From NCBI GenBank assembly GCA_019925095.2, contig CM034415.1, forward strand, positions 8,589,001-8,653,000: a stretch of DNA of 64,000 bases, written 5' to 3'. The DNA comes from Dendrolimus kikuchii. Its lineage: Eukaryota > Arthropoda > Insecta > Lepidoptera > Lasiocampidae. Below are positions 21,870 to 33,917 of this stretch, piece after piece. Under the pieces are notes generated by a model. The model searched no databases, was not told the DNA's origin, and saw only the letters and a list, made by a program, of their open reading frames with translations. Numbering within the stretch: position 1 is the stretch's first letter; each line of letters opens with the position of its first letter. The position numbers and the translations under genes were made by a program.

Positions 21870-22605
21870 TTAAATAAAAATGAAATGATAGTGTAATTGG
21901 AGCCTAAGACGGAATTAATTCTTTCAAATGGCATCATTTTTTTGTTATAAAAATATATATTTTTTACATTGGTCGTTTCAATTGCCAGATGAGGCATGCA
22001 ACTTAAAAAAAATGTAATGCAGTTAGTTTTACTTACGTACTTTAATAAGTAAAAGAATGTTTCGAAATATGTTTTCTACAATATTAAGATTTCTCCTCTG
22101 GTCTCCATCTGGTTAATTGTTTGGTGAAAATGTGACTTTATGAGCTGTCACTTGAAATCCCTTGTTAGGCTGCATTCAATATGTCAACAATTCTTCTGAA
22201 GCGTTCACTTCAAGACTATTCTCTGAACGTTTTTAGATAATAATTGGTACTTACACAAATCTTGAAGAACCATAGAGTCAATACACGTTTTTACTTACCA
22301 ATGGTCATTTCTCTCTTCTGGGTCTATAAGTCAGTGCTGAACACATTTTTTTGTATGTAAAAAAATAATGATTTTTTGAGACTTGATTACTTTAAAATTA
22401 AAATTTTGTAATAAAATTAATGATTTTGTAATAAATGAAATATGACATGTTTTTTGTTTTATTTGGAATTGATCTTGAAAGAAGAAACTACGGAATGACA
22501 TGATTTTTGTCTAGACGTGCTGCAGGGGAATTTCTCATTTCCTCTTCTCCTCAAGATACTATTAGACAGTTCAATTTATTTGGAAGATTCATCTAACATC
22601 AATAT
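21870..22605. other. AT-rich intergenic DNA, nothing recognised
   Basis: No exon or repeat match seen. Confidence 0.4.
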
Positions 22606-22885
22606 ATAATAATAACAGCCCCTAAACGTCCCACTGCTGGGTTCGGGCCTCCTATTATAGGGGAAGGGACAGTATACCCGCCACGCTTGTCCAAGGCAGC
22701 TTTGACACATCGGTTATCTCTACGTGCAGGTTGCATCACGATGTTTTCCTTCACCGTTATTAGCATGTGCTAATTGTAACAATATGCACATTAGGTCAGA
22801 AAACTGCCTATGCGGTGTATGCGTTCGATCCGGGATTCGAAACCGCGCCCTCTTCGTTTAGGACGACATTGAGTTAGCGTCCGAT
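22606..22885 (-). mobile_element. tRNA-derived SINE, family 1
   Basis: Reverse copy from CGTCCCACTGCTGGGTTCGG to the decayed tRNA-like head. Confidence 0.82.
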
Positions 22886-23045
22886 ACGCCGCTCACTGTT
22901 CCTCTAATGAAGACATGGCTTTAAAATAAAAAACGTAATTAAATAATATAATTTTATTTTTATACAAATTCTTAATCATGATTAGTAATTTCTGTTCATC
23001 GAAAAATCGCCAGCTATTTTCTGCAAACTATTAAATACAAATATA

Positions 23046-24127
23046 CAGTGGATTTCGGTTTATAACCTAAGTCCACTGTATATAGTAGAGATGCCACGAA
23101 CATTCGGCTGTTACTCGGTATTCGGCTACTTTAACTTAATATCAAATCGTGAAAAATAAAACGCACAACATATTATTGCTCATGATAAACATTTCCAACA
23201 AAAATCGATGGTTAAACTACGTTTTAACAGTGGTAAATGGGATTTTAATGATTATTTTATTTTAATATTACGTTTCAGCCAGTTTTTAAAATGTCAGAAT
23301 CAAATAAAAATCATTTTCAACACACTTGCTCATAAAGTGGCTCTATGGTCACCGCAATTAGGCACAGAATGACACCCATAATCAAACTGTGAATAAAAAA
23401 CATTATAACTCACTAGTGAGTTATAGTTTTTTTTAAATTTCATTGGTTGAGTTGCTTTGTTCTTAAAAAAGTTTTTATTAAAAAAAAAAGATCGTGTTCT
23501 ATAGAACAAATAATGTTCCTATTGCTTGCTCATTTCATGCAACTTCTTATTTAAATAGATAATTTTAACTCGTACGTGTTTAATAAATAAAACTTTCACT
23601 CATATATAACTTTTTTTATCTACTAAATAAAATGAGTTTTTGTTATTTTATTCACAAGTGTGTTGAAAAACGTCGTATGATACACGTGTGTATTGATGAT
23701 TACCGTCCTCGGCTCTCTTAAGACCCTCGCCTACGGCTCGAGTCTCAATGGCGCCTCGGCGGTAATCACCAATGTTACACACTAGTACCATAATGTACTA
23801 TTAAAATCGCGCTTAAAACCGTTAAAATATAATTTTAATTACATGTACCGTATCATTCGCGAGAACGTAAGAAAATACTTCACAAATTATTGCTTCAATA
23901 CTAACCTGAACTACTGCGCAAATTGCATATATCTTACGCCGAACATCTTCGGCCGAGAGCGTGGCCAAATATTGGTATTCGGCCAAACCACAATTCGTGG
24001 CATCTCTAGTATGTAGTATACTACTGCATATACTTTTGTTTTATCGACAAAAACGATATACTTTAAAATGAAGGGAATTAGTGTAACGTCGCTAGAACCA
24101 AAGTCGTTATATAAACGAAATCCATTG
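23046..24127. mobile_element. pogo-like element split by a hAT insertion
   Basis: Outer ends CAGTGGATTTCGGTTTATAA and the reverse complement of TTATATAAACGAAATCCATTG match and are flanked by TA (23044-23045, 24128-24129). Apart from the inserted hAT, only about 155 bp belong to this element. Confidence 0.75.
23086..24008. mobile_element. hAT-like element with 8-bp TSD
   Basis: TIRs TAGAGATGCCACGAA / TTCGTGGCATCTCTA, flanked by GTATATAG (23078-23085) and GTATGTAG (24009-24016), an 8-bp duplication with one change. 923 bp, no intact transposase; it contains a GC-rich patch with GATTACCG...CGGTAATC. Confidence 0.82.
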
Positions 24128-24129
24128 TA

Positions 24130-24950
24130 CATTGGAATTCGTTTCGCTAAAAGACGAAACAACTTGATACAACATGGAAGACAGACTGCGTAAATTCTTC
24201 ATTAATATCATCTTAACTAAGGCTGGGCGTAAACGGGTCACCGGCGGCCAGCGACAACAAGCCGACACGCTTTTTCATACATTTTGTAAGGACTCGCCGC
24301 ACACGTGTGGCCGGTGGCGTATGTATCAGAAGGGCATAGACAAGACAGATTGTTTTAAATTTTCGAACAGTTTCAAAGATTCAAATATGTGTCTATGGTA
24401 TACCATATCACAGACACATACTTCAATGTACAGATATATAGAATAAATAACAAAAATACATTATGTAAAGGGACCACTTTAGTGAATGGCATTTAAAATT
24501 TATTAAAAGAAATGTTATGTTTTGAGGTACTTTATAATTATATACATTAATAAAATAATTACTTTTATTAAGTGATTTAATTAACATACTTTTATGTAAA
24601 CACAATTGCACAAGAAGCCATTTTTACATGACAGCTTAGCGATGTCTACGTTTAATAGTGATGTGCATTGTAACACAAATATCGATTCGAATTAATTTAA
24701 CGCAGTTTTACTGCGAAGGGCCGCGGAGGTGATCAATTGCGGTTATCAATACTAACACGATCAATTGATCAAGCATTGTCAAATGCATTAATTAGCGCGA
24801 TTGAAGTGAATTATTTGAGAATTCAATTGCCAATTTTATATATCACAAAATATCTTGTCTAGCTCCAAAAACGAGCTCATGCCCGGCGCGCAGCGAAATG
24901 CAAACGTCAATCAGGTCTTGCACAACAACACAGCTGTCAGATAAATCGAT
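24130..24950. other. Intergenic DNA, no gene seen
   Basis: A 90-codon frame at 24174-24446 has no recognisable domain or splice support. Confidence 0.4.
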
Positions 24951-24954
24951 ATAC

Positions 24955-25255
24955 AAACACACACATTGTATATCTTCAAGTTCACCGAGCTACGTTATGG
25001 GTAACACGACGGACCATCTGATCTGAGACACCCAGACCAAAGCCAAATACGGAAAATTCGCATTTAATCAATTTAACCACGAAGGTCATCAAGTGTATAG
25101 ACTCTATAGCACCCATATCGGGGGATGTAATACTAATCACATATTTTGATTTCTTTATTTTCGAAATTTACCATACCAGGAATCGAACCCAGAGCCTCTG
25201 TGTTGCAGTAAGGTAGACCGGCAAAGGCTTAGCCCGCTCAACCAGAGAGGCTGAT
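24955..25255 (-). mobile_element. tRNA-derived SINE, family 2
   Basis: Reverse copy: CAGGAATCGAACCCAGAGCC is the complemented B box, and CCCGCTCAACCAGAGAGGC the complemented A box. Confidence 0.85.
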
Positions 25256-25442
25256 ACTCTATACCCTTGGAATTGTTTTTAAGATAAAGTCCTCAGTAAC
25301 TCATCTTTTATAATAAGAATTGAATTAGCCAATTCAAATTTGTTTGATTTAGGTTGCCTGGTAGAGATCGCTTTGAGCGATAAGGCCGCCTGTTGTATTA
25401 CATAGAAAATATTGTAAATATGGTCTATTTTTGGATTGTATA

Positions 25443-25752
25443 TTTTTTATTGCACGAGATTAGCAGACAGGCAAACGCGGCCCACTTGATGAAAAGCGGT
25501 TACCATCGCCTATGGACATTTGCACCACCAAAGTTGCTACAAATGCGCTGCTGCCCTCTTAAGGGAGACTGGAACCTGGCCACTAATGCCGGAACACAAC
25601 TCAAGGTTGTTATGGCGACATACTTTAGACCAGGGGTGGTAGCCATCCAGTCGGGCGAATGCCCTACCACCTGGCTGTGGGTTGTTAAGTCGCCTCTTAC
25701 GACAGGCCGCCACAACGCAGGAAATTGTATTCTTTCTCCGTTCCTGCACGGA
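25443..25752 (-). mobile_element. Family A retroposon, full length
   Basis: Reverse copy from TTTTTTATTGCACGAGATTA to CGTTCCTGCACGG. Confidence 0.87.
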
Positions 25753-26154
25753 TTTCCAATTGCATTAAAATTGCAACTTTTGTTTGGTGACGGTCTGAAT
25801 TTCAACGTGAAACATATATAGATGTATGTGTTTATATATACGACGATTTTCTAGAAATATAATATTATTTACAAATGTTAATATTAAGCACTATTTAATC
25901 ATTATGTTAGTTTTAAAATATTTTATTACATCGCCTTAAAATTGACAATAATCTCCACTCTGCGAGTTCGTCTGTTGGACCACAGAGCATATTACACGCT
26001 CGTCATTGTCAGTGACTTAGAACCGAAATTATTATTCTTATCATCAAAACTATATCCATGTCTCCATAAAACTTGAAAAACAGCATATATCCTAGCGACC
26101 GTTCATTTGGCTTACTATCGGTTAAATTTTGACTATAAGCTCCATATTATTATA

Positions 26155-26447
26155 GTACATACATAACTTCACGCCAGTTCCCTTGCGGGGTAGGCACGAA
26201 CAACAGAGCGCCATTTAGGCTTATTCTTACACACCTCACTTGCTTCTTTGACATTCATAACTCTTGTCATGCACGCTCGTCTGTTCTTAAGGCTCCTGAC
26301 ATCACCTTCTGCTAGTATACGATCAATTTGATCATGGAAGGTGTGTCGTGGCCTTCCACGACTTCAGCATCCATCCACTTTTGTATCGTATATATGTGTA
26401 GTCATTCTTTCATCATGCATTCTTACCACATGCCCGAACTATAGTAG
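26155..26447 (-). mobile_element. LINE 3' end, family B
   Basis: Reverse copy; carries the complement of the [13 protein letters not shown] block and AACTTCACGCCAGTTCCC. Confidence 0.88.
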
Positions 26448-26528
26448 TGACAAAATTCAACCTATAGTAAGGTGAGTGAAACGACTAGTAAGATGTAAGA
26501 ACTGGCCATAATAGAAGAGTGTTTTTAT

Positions 26529-27160
26529 ATACTACTAGCATTTGCCCGCGACTTCGTGTCTTAACAACTTGAAATCACTCCTGGGAGAAATCCCGTGTGA
26601 TGCCCGGGACATAATTTGCTGTCGATCTACGAAAACCGCATCATCGAAACCGGCCAAGTAGTTATTACGTGGACCCCGAGTAGACAAACACAAAAAATCT
26701 AATAATCAACATTACACTTTTACAATTTTATAATATACCTAATAGGGTATATGCCCGCTAATTCGTCTACGTTCGACTTAAAATTCCCGCGACACAAAGT
26801 ATGTAAGCTGTTCTTTCAGTGTAAACTATGTCGAAATAAGCTAATTTTTTATGCAACCGAATAACTTCAAAGCGCTTCCGGGAAAATTCCTGCGGGATTC
26901 CAGGGAGTCAAAGCAGAGCAGATTTTAAGTATGAGAATTTGCTGTCGATCAGCGAAAACCGCATCGAAATCGACCCAATAGATTTTAGGTGAATCCTAAA
27001 CAAATAGACAAGAAATCTAAAAAGAATGCATCGTGGTCTCCGTCGTTTATATAGTCTATTCCAGTTGTTTTTTTTTCAAATAGCTTCAATGTACAGCCAC
27101 GGACGGCATGTTTAGAATTTTATAATATTATAGATAGTCGTGTTACGCATTTTTTTATGT
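26529..27160 (-). mobile_element. Helitron-like repeats, two tandem partial copies
   Basis: Plus-strand CTAGCATTTGCCCGCGACTTCG at 26531 and GGTATATGCCCGCTAATTCG at 26755 begin related blocks (AATTTGCTGTCGATC, CGAAAACCGCATC in both). A plus-strand relative is at 34026-34400. Confidence 0.55.
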
Positions 27161-27169
27161 CCTTAATAT

Positions 27170-27392
27170 TCAGGCTACGTTCCACATGAGACTCACAACG
27201 ACCGCGATATTTCCCGGCGTTACAATCATAAACTCTAGTGGAACGGATTATGGTGCGTTGATGTCATAAACGACAAAATACACAAATGTCATTGGTTGAT
27301 TTGAAAATCGCGCCTTTTTCAATGTCATTCGATAGAAAGAATTAATACCCTGTGGTCAACGCCCACTTCGACCCACCTCGTCGAGTTTTTGG
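27170..27392 (+). mobile_element. Interspersed repeat H (partner at 53.6-53.9 kb)
   Basis: CAGGCTACGTTCCACATGAG, AAACTCTAGTGGAACGGATT and CAATGTCATT blocks recur reverse-complemented at 53600-53935, and related words occur at 27690-27830 and 30080-30280. Confidence 0.7.
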
Positions 27393-27397
27393 CGGGA

Positions 27398-27692
27398 ACT
27401 GAAAGATGTTGTGCTGTGCAGTTTTATTTTCTAAAAATGTGTAAAATTACTCTAAAATGAACAATAGTTGTAGGATATTGATAGTTTTTGAGTAGTAATT
27501 ATGTGTTTTGTGAGAAATGCGAACTGTATAGTCAAATGTGGCCTTTTGAGTTGTCACAAGAACTCCGTTGAATGGCACTAGCTGATTACCTACAGTTCAG
27601 CTGTGCTACACATAGGATTGAGAAAATGAAGAAACTATATTGTAAACTAAGATCTGGCTGAAAGGCCTAGCTGCCAAACCATAAACTTAAAT
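27398..27692 (+). mobile_element. Interspersed repeat F, copy 1
   Basis: 27413-27552 is identical to 56613-56752 at 138 of 140 positions. Both continue to a shared tail ending with CCATAAAC. Confidence 0.9.
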
Positions 27693-27842
27693 TAAAATCG
27701 ACCCACCTCTTGACATGGGTTGCTGTGAGCGCACGACCAAAACGACCGCGGTCGCCATGTGGAACGGCTGACAGAGCATTTTGGGCGTTGTGAGCCACTA
27801 AAGAAACGCACCCTCTTAAAACCAAACCGGGTCACAGTAATA

Positions 27843-28068
27843 ATAATCGGCAGACAAACACACACATTGTATACCAATATGATATACAACAGACCACTTT
27901 GAGGGGGACTTTTCCAGACACCCAGACCCTACGGTCTGGGTTAAATGGTAATGATAAATAACAGAAAGTTCGTTTCACAAAATTTAACATACCAGGAATC
28001 GAACCCAGAGCCTCCGAGTTCCAGCGATTTCGGCCGGCTAAGACAGTCCGCTCAACCACAGAGGTCAT
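27843..28068 (-). mobile_element. tRNA-derived SINE, family 2
   Basis: Reverse copy with CAGACAAACACACACATTG, CAGGAATCGAACCCAGAGCC and the complemented A box near 28045-28068. Confidence 0.87.
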
Positions 28069-28369
28069 TATGTAAACATGATGCTGATGGAAAGCGAAAT
28101 CTTACTGTACCTCCGAAAATAAATGCTTATTATTGCATAAGCATAGGTTATATTATATACAGGTGTTTCTAAAATACATGATTTGTGTGCAAGTAAGCAG
28201 GATCTAAGTTATTGAAATAATTGTATGACATAATTTCTTCTACATTATCTCAAACTCCTAGCGCCGCAATACGCTTAATAATGGATACAAAAAAGAAATT
28301 CCCTGACATTTTAATATTAAACTTTTAAGTACTAACAACTAGAAATAACTTTAATTTGTAAATCTTACT

Positions 28370-28600
28370 TATACTAATATATAAAGCTGAAGAGTTTGTT
28401 TGTTTGCTTGAACGCGCTAATCCCAGGAACTACTGGTCTGATTGGAAACATTCTTTCAGTGTTAGATAGCCCATTTATCGAGGAGGGCTATAGGCTATAT
28501 ATCATCACGCTAAGCCCAATAGGAGCGGAGCACCGATGAAGAATGGTTCAAAATCGGGGTATTTTTTCCTTTTGAGAGCTTCTGCTACGTGCGCTGCGTA
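28370..28600 (+). mobile_element. Interspersed repeat K (partner at 40.86-41.10 kb)
   Basis: TAAAGCTGAAGAGTTTGTTT, GGAACTACTGGTCTGATTGG and ATAGGCTATATATCATCACG recur reverse-complemented at 40855-41095. Confidence 0.78.
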
Positions 28601-28649
28601 AACGATTAAAGTTTCGCAAAAATTATACGTGACAGAAGTTTGCTATTTT

Positions 28650-28658
28650 ATATATATA

Positions 28659-28738
<80 letters not shown>
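28650..28738. repeat. (TA)n microsatellite
   Basis: About 88 bp of almost uninterrupted TA. Tyr-Ile ORFs over it are artefacts. Confidence 0.97.
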
Positions 28739-28741
<3 letters not shown>

Positions 28742-28959
28742 TAGTGTAGAAATCAAGGCAAACAACACTGAGGTGACTCTCGAGTATCGATATGTCGACC
28801 AATGGCGTCGTAATGATCCTTTCTTCATTAAAAAAAGTAACCATTATTACGCCGTTGCTTGACCATTCTGATGATATTTCAATAGCAGAATTAGAGTAAG
28901 GCTTTTAAATCTTGCATCTTGAGAATTTTTCAATTTCATGAAATGAGGATATCCGGTAG

Positions 28960-29160
28960 AGAACCAAGGTAACCGACATGGCTTGCAAAATTAGCCAGTT
29001 GCAGTAGGGCCGGTCACATTTGTCGCAGGACCGATGGCCGATGGAGCAGACGACCTGAGCAAGGTTGTCTGTGGGCGCTGGTTAAGGAAGTCAAACGACA
29101 GGGATGAGTGGCGCCGACTTGGGGAGGCCTACGTCCAGCAGTGGACTCCGAATGGCTGAT
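28960..29160 (+). mobile_element. RTE-like LINE 3' end, family C
   Basis: Matches 46640-46890 (GGTCACATTTGTCGCAGGACC, GATGGCCGATGGAGCA, GGCCTACGTCCAGCAGTGGA), with frame-breaking changes. Confidence 0.78.
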
Positions 29161-29397
29161 GACGACGAGGACGCAACTTAAACACGTTGTGCTCGTGTAG
29201 TGTCCGTGAATAACTGCGCGGTGTGACGTCACACTACATGCGCATCATGAAAAGTCTGTCCGTCTCTCTTGCGCGCGGTAACGCTTACGAGTATGAAGGA
29301 GACAGTTGAGTAGACTCATTCCCTGCGTCCCGCTTGATAATCAAATACCTAAAAAACGACTTTTGGCCAAGCCGAGGCTTGTAGCCCCCGTTTGACA

Positions 29398-29915
29398 CGT
29401 TCACAGCAGCACTGATTTGTTTTTAATATCCAATCCTACGGTACGGGGCGTATTGGACCTTGTACTAAAACTAACATTGTAGCGGTACGAGGCCTATTGA
29501 GCCCCGTAACCTTTTACATGCCCTTACCGCGTTCACAGCGGCACTGATTTGTCTTTAATATCCAATTCTACGGTACGGGGCGTATTGGACTTTGTACTAA
29601 AACTAACATTGTAGCGGTACGAGGCCTATTGAGCCCCGTAACCTTTTATATCCCCTTACCGCGTTCACAGCGGCACTGATTTGTCTTTACTATCCAATCC
29701 TACGGTACGGCGCGTATTGTACCTTGTACTAAAACTAATATCGTAGCGGTACGAGGCCTATTGAGCTCCGTAACCTTTTATAGCCCCTTACCACGTTCAC
29801 AGCGGCACTGATTTGTCTTTACTATCCAATCCCACGGTACGGGGTGTATTGGACCTTGTACGAAAACTAACATTGTAGCGGTACGAGGCCCATCGAACCC
29901 CGTAAAGTTTTAAAA
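29398..29915. repeat. 132-bp tandem repeat, four copies
   Basis: Starts of CGTTCACAGCGGCACTGATT lie near 29398, 29530, 29662 and 29794. Each unit contains GGTACGGGGC and, about 70 nt on, GCCCCGTAACC, so each unit can fold back on itself; within it GCGGTACGAGGCCTATTGAG echoes the first half. Confidence 0.93.
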
Positions 29916-30079
29916 ACAAAAATCCTTTTCTGACTTATATAAAATAGTTTATAAGTTTCGTTTTGTGCTGTATGGTACTAGGTCAAAGTGACCCCGTATT
30001 AAGGTAGGTATACTACGGAACTCTGGTTTAATAGCACATCTTAGATATATATATATTCATCTCTTTTCAACACTGACAC

Positions 30080-30280
30080 AAATTTGAAGTTATGGTGCCC
30101 TTCGCACCAAATAGGCTTACAACGACCACGATTTTACCCGTTCCACTTCCTGCCAAGTAAGCCCAAGTGGAACGGTTACTCGACCCACGTCTTGACATGG
30201 CGCGTTGTATGACCGAAAATGACACAGCGCGCTTGAAACCGTTAAAACGTCGGTTTACTATGTATACAAGTCGCGAAAAC
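30080..30280 (+). mobile_element. Fragment related to repeat H
   Basis: CTTACAACGACCACGATTTT, GTGGAACGG and CCCACGTCTTGACATGG resemble 27180-27240 and 27690-27730. Confidence 0.5.
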
Positions 30281-30289
30281 TTAAGAAAT

Positions 30290-31680
30290 TATTTAGTGAG
30301 TTGCGAGTTACATCTCATTCGGCAACTGCTATGCCTAAATGTTCTTCTTTAATAGTAAAAAACGAGCCTTTACCGCCAATTTGTCGTAAGCGACATTTGG
30401 ACCTAAGTTAATTTTTTATTGCAAAACATATTTTAAAGCTATTATTTTGTTTTAATTAAGACTTTCCAAGATTTTATTCAGTACGGTCTTATCTAACTAA
30501 AACTACAAGTTTTAAATCAGAATAATAGTTTAAAATACATTTTGCAACCAAAAACATACTTAGTTCCAGATGTCGCTTACGATAAAATGACAGCAACGGC
30601 TCGACATGTACAATAAATATTTCTCTAGCTATCTATATATATATAATGCTGGGGCTTCATCTATGTTAGTGCTAAAGATTTACTGTCTTAATTAATATCG
30701 TTGTCTGTATCGAGGTATGACTAAGTATGAAAGAAAGAAAGAAAGAAATACACTATTTGAAGAAATAGCGACGTAATTACATTCCTTATACATTATTACA
30801 CACACGAGTATATTTTGAGAATTTGTACGCCTCATTTGCTTTAAGGCTTCTTTGAGAACCTTAAACAAGTGTTCAAACCTAGTCTAACTCAATATGAATT
30901 AGACAATTAGGCTGTGGCCGAATGACTCTTCTTTAAGACGTCAAAAATAACGCCGTTAAAGCATAGACACATTAGTGTAATATGTACATATGTTCTCTGT
31001 AAATATTCCACGTCATAAAGAATGTCGCATCTCAAGCAACGCATTAATCCCATCGACATATCTGTAACATTATCGCAGATGAAGCCGCACCATAATAAAC
31101 ATGACACCACCATATATAAATCATGTTTTATTAAAATTATATGCGAGAACACATTTTGATGAAATATTACAATAATATTGCTTATACAACAGCATAATAC
31201 ATAGACTATAATTGCAATATATATATAGGGTAAATTTTTCAAATGGACCTTCAGGGCTAAATCTTAACTATATGAAACCAAAATATATTTTTAAAAGATC
31301 AATTAGCTTTGTTGAGAATTGAAACGACTGATTTAAAAAAAAATAATGATGATATAGATGATGTCATATTTATCGTTCACTTATCATCTAATTTCTATCA
31401 ATATTACTTTGATAATATAATAAAACTATATCTAAATACACTTTCACAACATAATAATAATTTTTTATATATTTTTAAAAAGTTCAATATCATGGGACAC
31501 ACCATCGACTCGATTTCCGTTGAACTCCGAAGAGCCTGAAACAAAGAACAATTATTTTCGTTTAAATTAAACTAATATCCTTATTAATACAACACACAAC
31601 ATGCGAGTTTAAACATAGCTTTAAAAAATTAAATATTTCAAGAGTGGCTTCAGTGTATTTTTAAGAAAAATATAAAATAT
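30290..31680. other. AT-rich intergenic DNA
   Basis: Contains a (GAAA)n run near 30728-30750. No supported gene. Confidence 0.45.
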
Positions 31681-31687
31681 AAATTTG

Positions 31688-31930
31688 ACGGCCTCTGTGG
31701 TTGAGCGGGCTAAGCCTTTGCCGGCCTACCTCACTGCAACGCAAAGGCTTCTGGGTTCGAATCCTGGTATGGTAAATTTTGAAAACGAATTTTCTCTGTT
31801 ATTTACTATGGTCTGGGTGTCTGGGATCGGCCCCAGGGTAGTCTGTTGTATATTATGCATAACACAAGCGTAACTTGCTTAATTTGGGGATATACAATAT
31901 GTGTGTTTGTCTGCCGATTATCATTATTAT
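31688..31930 (+). mobile_element. tRNA-derived SINE, family 2
   Basis: A box TGTGGTTGAGCGGGC and B box GGGTTCGAATCC are both intact. The body runs to TATACAATATGTGTGTTTG and GTCTGCCGATTATC; a (GAAA)n run follows near 31957. Confidence 0.9.
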
Positions 31931-32153
31931 ATCCAGGATTTTCTCAGATTAAGTAAAGAAAGAAAGAAAGAAGATTTATATAAAACTACAATAAAAACCA
32001 CTTAAAACTATTTAAATATAAACAAATAAGTAATTGTAGTCCTAAATTGGTCATAGCTCAGCAAAATTGCTGATTAAGACAACCAAGGCTGATCTTCCGC
32101 TAAGGCCATCAGTGACACACACAGACAGAGGCAAATGAAAAAAAGATATGAAG

Positions 32154-32451
32154 CGAGTTCAGCAGCCAGGCAGAACGGCCCACCTGATGGAAAGCGGTCA
32201 CTATCACCGATAGGCATTTGCAACACCAAAGGTGCTAAAAATGCGCTGCTCCTCTCTTAAGGGAGACTGGAACCTGGCCACTAATGTCGGAACACAACTC
32301 AAGGTTGTTATGGCGGCATACCCTAGACCAGGGGTGGTAACCATCCAGATGGGTAAATGCCCTACCACCTGGCTGTGGGTTGTTTTGTCGCCTTTTACGT
32401 CAGGCCGCCCCAACGCAGGAAATTGTATTCTTTCTCCGTTCCTGCACGGAT
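32154..32451 (-). mobile_element. Family A retroposon
   Basis: Reverse copy from AGCGAGTTCAGCAGCC to CGTTCCTGCACGG. It abuts another copy of opposite orientation. Confidence 0.86.
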
Positions 32452-32459
32452 AATCCATC

Positions 32460-32782
32460 TGATTCCACCCGATGGAAAGCAATTACCATCACCTATGGAT
32501 ATTAGCAACAGCAAATTGAACATATTTTACATAATATTTTTGCCAGGTGGTAGGGCATTTGCCCGACTGGATGGCTACCACCCCTGGTCTAAAGTATGTC
32601 GCCGTAACAACCTTGAGTTGTGTTCCGGCATTAGTGACCTGGATCCAGTCTCCCTTAAGAGAGCAGCAGCGCATTTGTAGCGCCTTTGGTGTTGCAAATG
32701 TCCATAGGCGATGGTAACCGCTTTCCATCAAGTGGGCCGTCTGCCTGTCTGCTGATCTCCTGCAATAAAAAAAAAAAAAAAT
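32460..32782 (+). mobile_element. Family A retroposon, rearranged copy
   Basis: 32460-32515 is a reverse-oriented 3' piece. From 32542 (GCCAGGTGGTAGGGCATTTG) the sequence runs forward to TGCAATAAAAAA at 32782. Confidence 0.82.
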
Positions 32783-32879
32783 TACTGTCAAGAAATATGT
32801 AACTCGATAGACGTGCAAACGTCAAAAAGAAAATAAACACTCGGAGACAGTATAGTAGTCTATAATAAATCTGTAAATG

Positions 32880-33541
32880 GTTCGAGTTTGTGTAATGCGT
32901 TTAAAAATGTGCAAAAAATCTTTGTCTGTCAGAGCATCACGTGAAAACTACTGAACGGATTTAAATGAAACTCGACACAGAGTGTTAGCTTATATCCCGA
33001 GGTGTAACTTGGGATACTTTTTATCCCGATAAATGGCGTGGTTTCCATGGAATAGAAGAAAATGGTGGAAAAGATGGCGCTGCGATCGCATCTTTTTTGA
33101 AAACTACTGAATATACATGAATGAAACTCGATGTAGTGCTGGGTTATAACCCGAGTTAACACTTAAGATACAGTTTATTCCAACAAATGATGTTGTTTCC
33201 ATAAATTAGACAAATTAGCTAAACAGATGGCGCTGCAGTCGCATTTGTTCAATCCACTAACAAATATGTTGTCCATAGGAAATAAGTCATTAATTGTATT
33301 ACTTCAAATCAGGTTGGCTTCGATTCATCTCTATGTTTTGCTGAGCAGTAAAGTTGTTTAGACTATATGGAGCTATTTTCTTTGTTATTGTAATGAACTG
33401 AACAAAAAACAGTAAAGTTTTAGGTCTAATATATTAAAACCTAATTTAGTTTGTATGTAAGTAACATAAACAGTATTCTAAATAAAAACATAGAGCTATT
33501 AACTAAGGTTTATCACGCGACGTATCCGCAGGGAAAACTAG
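32880..33541 (+). mobile_element. Probable Helitron-like repeat
   Basis: Contains two degenerate blocks with GAAACTCGA and ATACTTTTTATCCCGA, and ends CCGCAGGGAAAACTAG before T. The 5' end is not fixed. Confidence 0.45.
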
Positions 33542-33547
33542 TTTAAT
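33542..33547 (-). terminator. Possible ATTAAA poly(A) signal of gene 3
   Basis: ATTAAA on the minus strand, about 370 nt past the TGA stop at 33920-33918. Confidence 0.35.
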
Positions 33548-33548
33548 A

Positions 33549-33855
33549 TAAAAGTAACACAGGCTCTGGTCCTTCCGGGCCGGATGTCCCCAACTCACCC
33601 TTTGAGCTAGGCGTGTGCCTGAAGTTGTCACTCCGAAACACGCTTAGTAAAAGTAATACAGGCTCTGGTCCTTCCGAGCCGGATATCCCCATCTCACCCT
33701 TTGAGCCAGGCGTGTGCCTTGAAGTTGTCACTTCGGCGTGTACACGCTTAGTAAAAGTAATACAGGCTCTGGCCCTTCCGAGCCGGATACCCCCAACTCA
33801 CCCTTTGAGCCAGGCGTGTGGCTTGAAGTTGTCACTCCGGCGTGTACACGCTTAG
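33549..33855. repeat. ~104-bp tandem triplication in the gene 3 3' UTR region
   Basis: Three units of 99-104 bp, each with CAGGCTCTGG, CCTTCCG, CACCCTTTGAGC and GAAGTTGTCAC. Unit length is not a multiple of 3, so it is unlikely to be coding. On the minus strand each unit shows AAAGGGTGAGT, a donor-like site. Confidence 0.9.
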
Positions 33856-33917
33856 TGGAGCGACGCCCCCTGCCCGGCGAGGTCTACGGCCAGCACCGCG
33901 GCGGGGGCAGCGCGCCC

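Noticed and set aside
25393..25821. 142-codon ORF over a family A copy, and similar ORFs at 12.7, 32.2 and 45 kb
   Set aside because: Open by chance; the same frames are broken in other copies and contain no domain.
28629..28862. ORFs rich in Tyr-Ile
   Set aside because: Translations of a (TA)n microsatellite.
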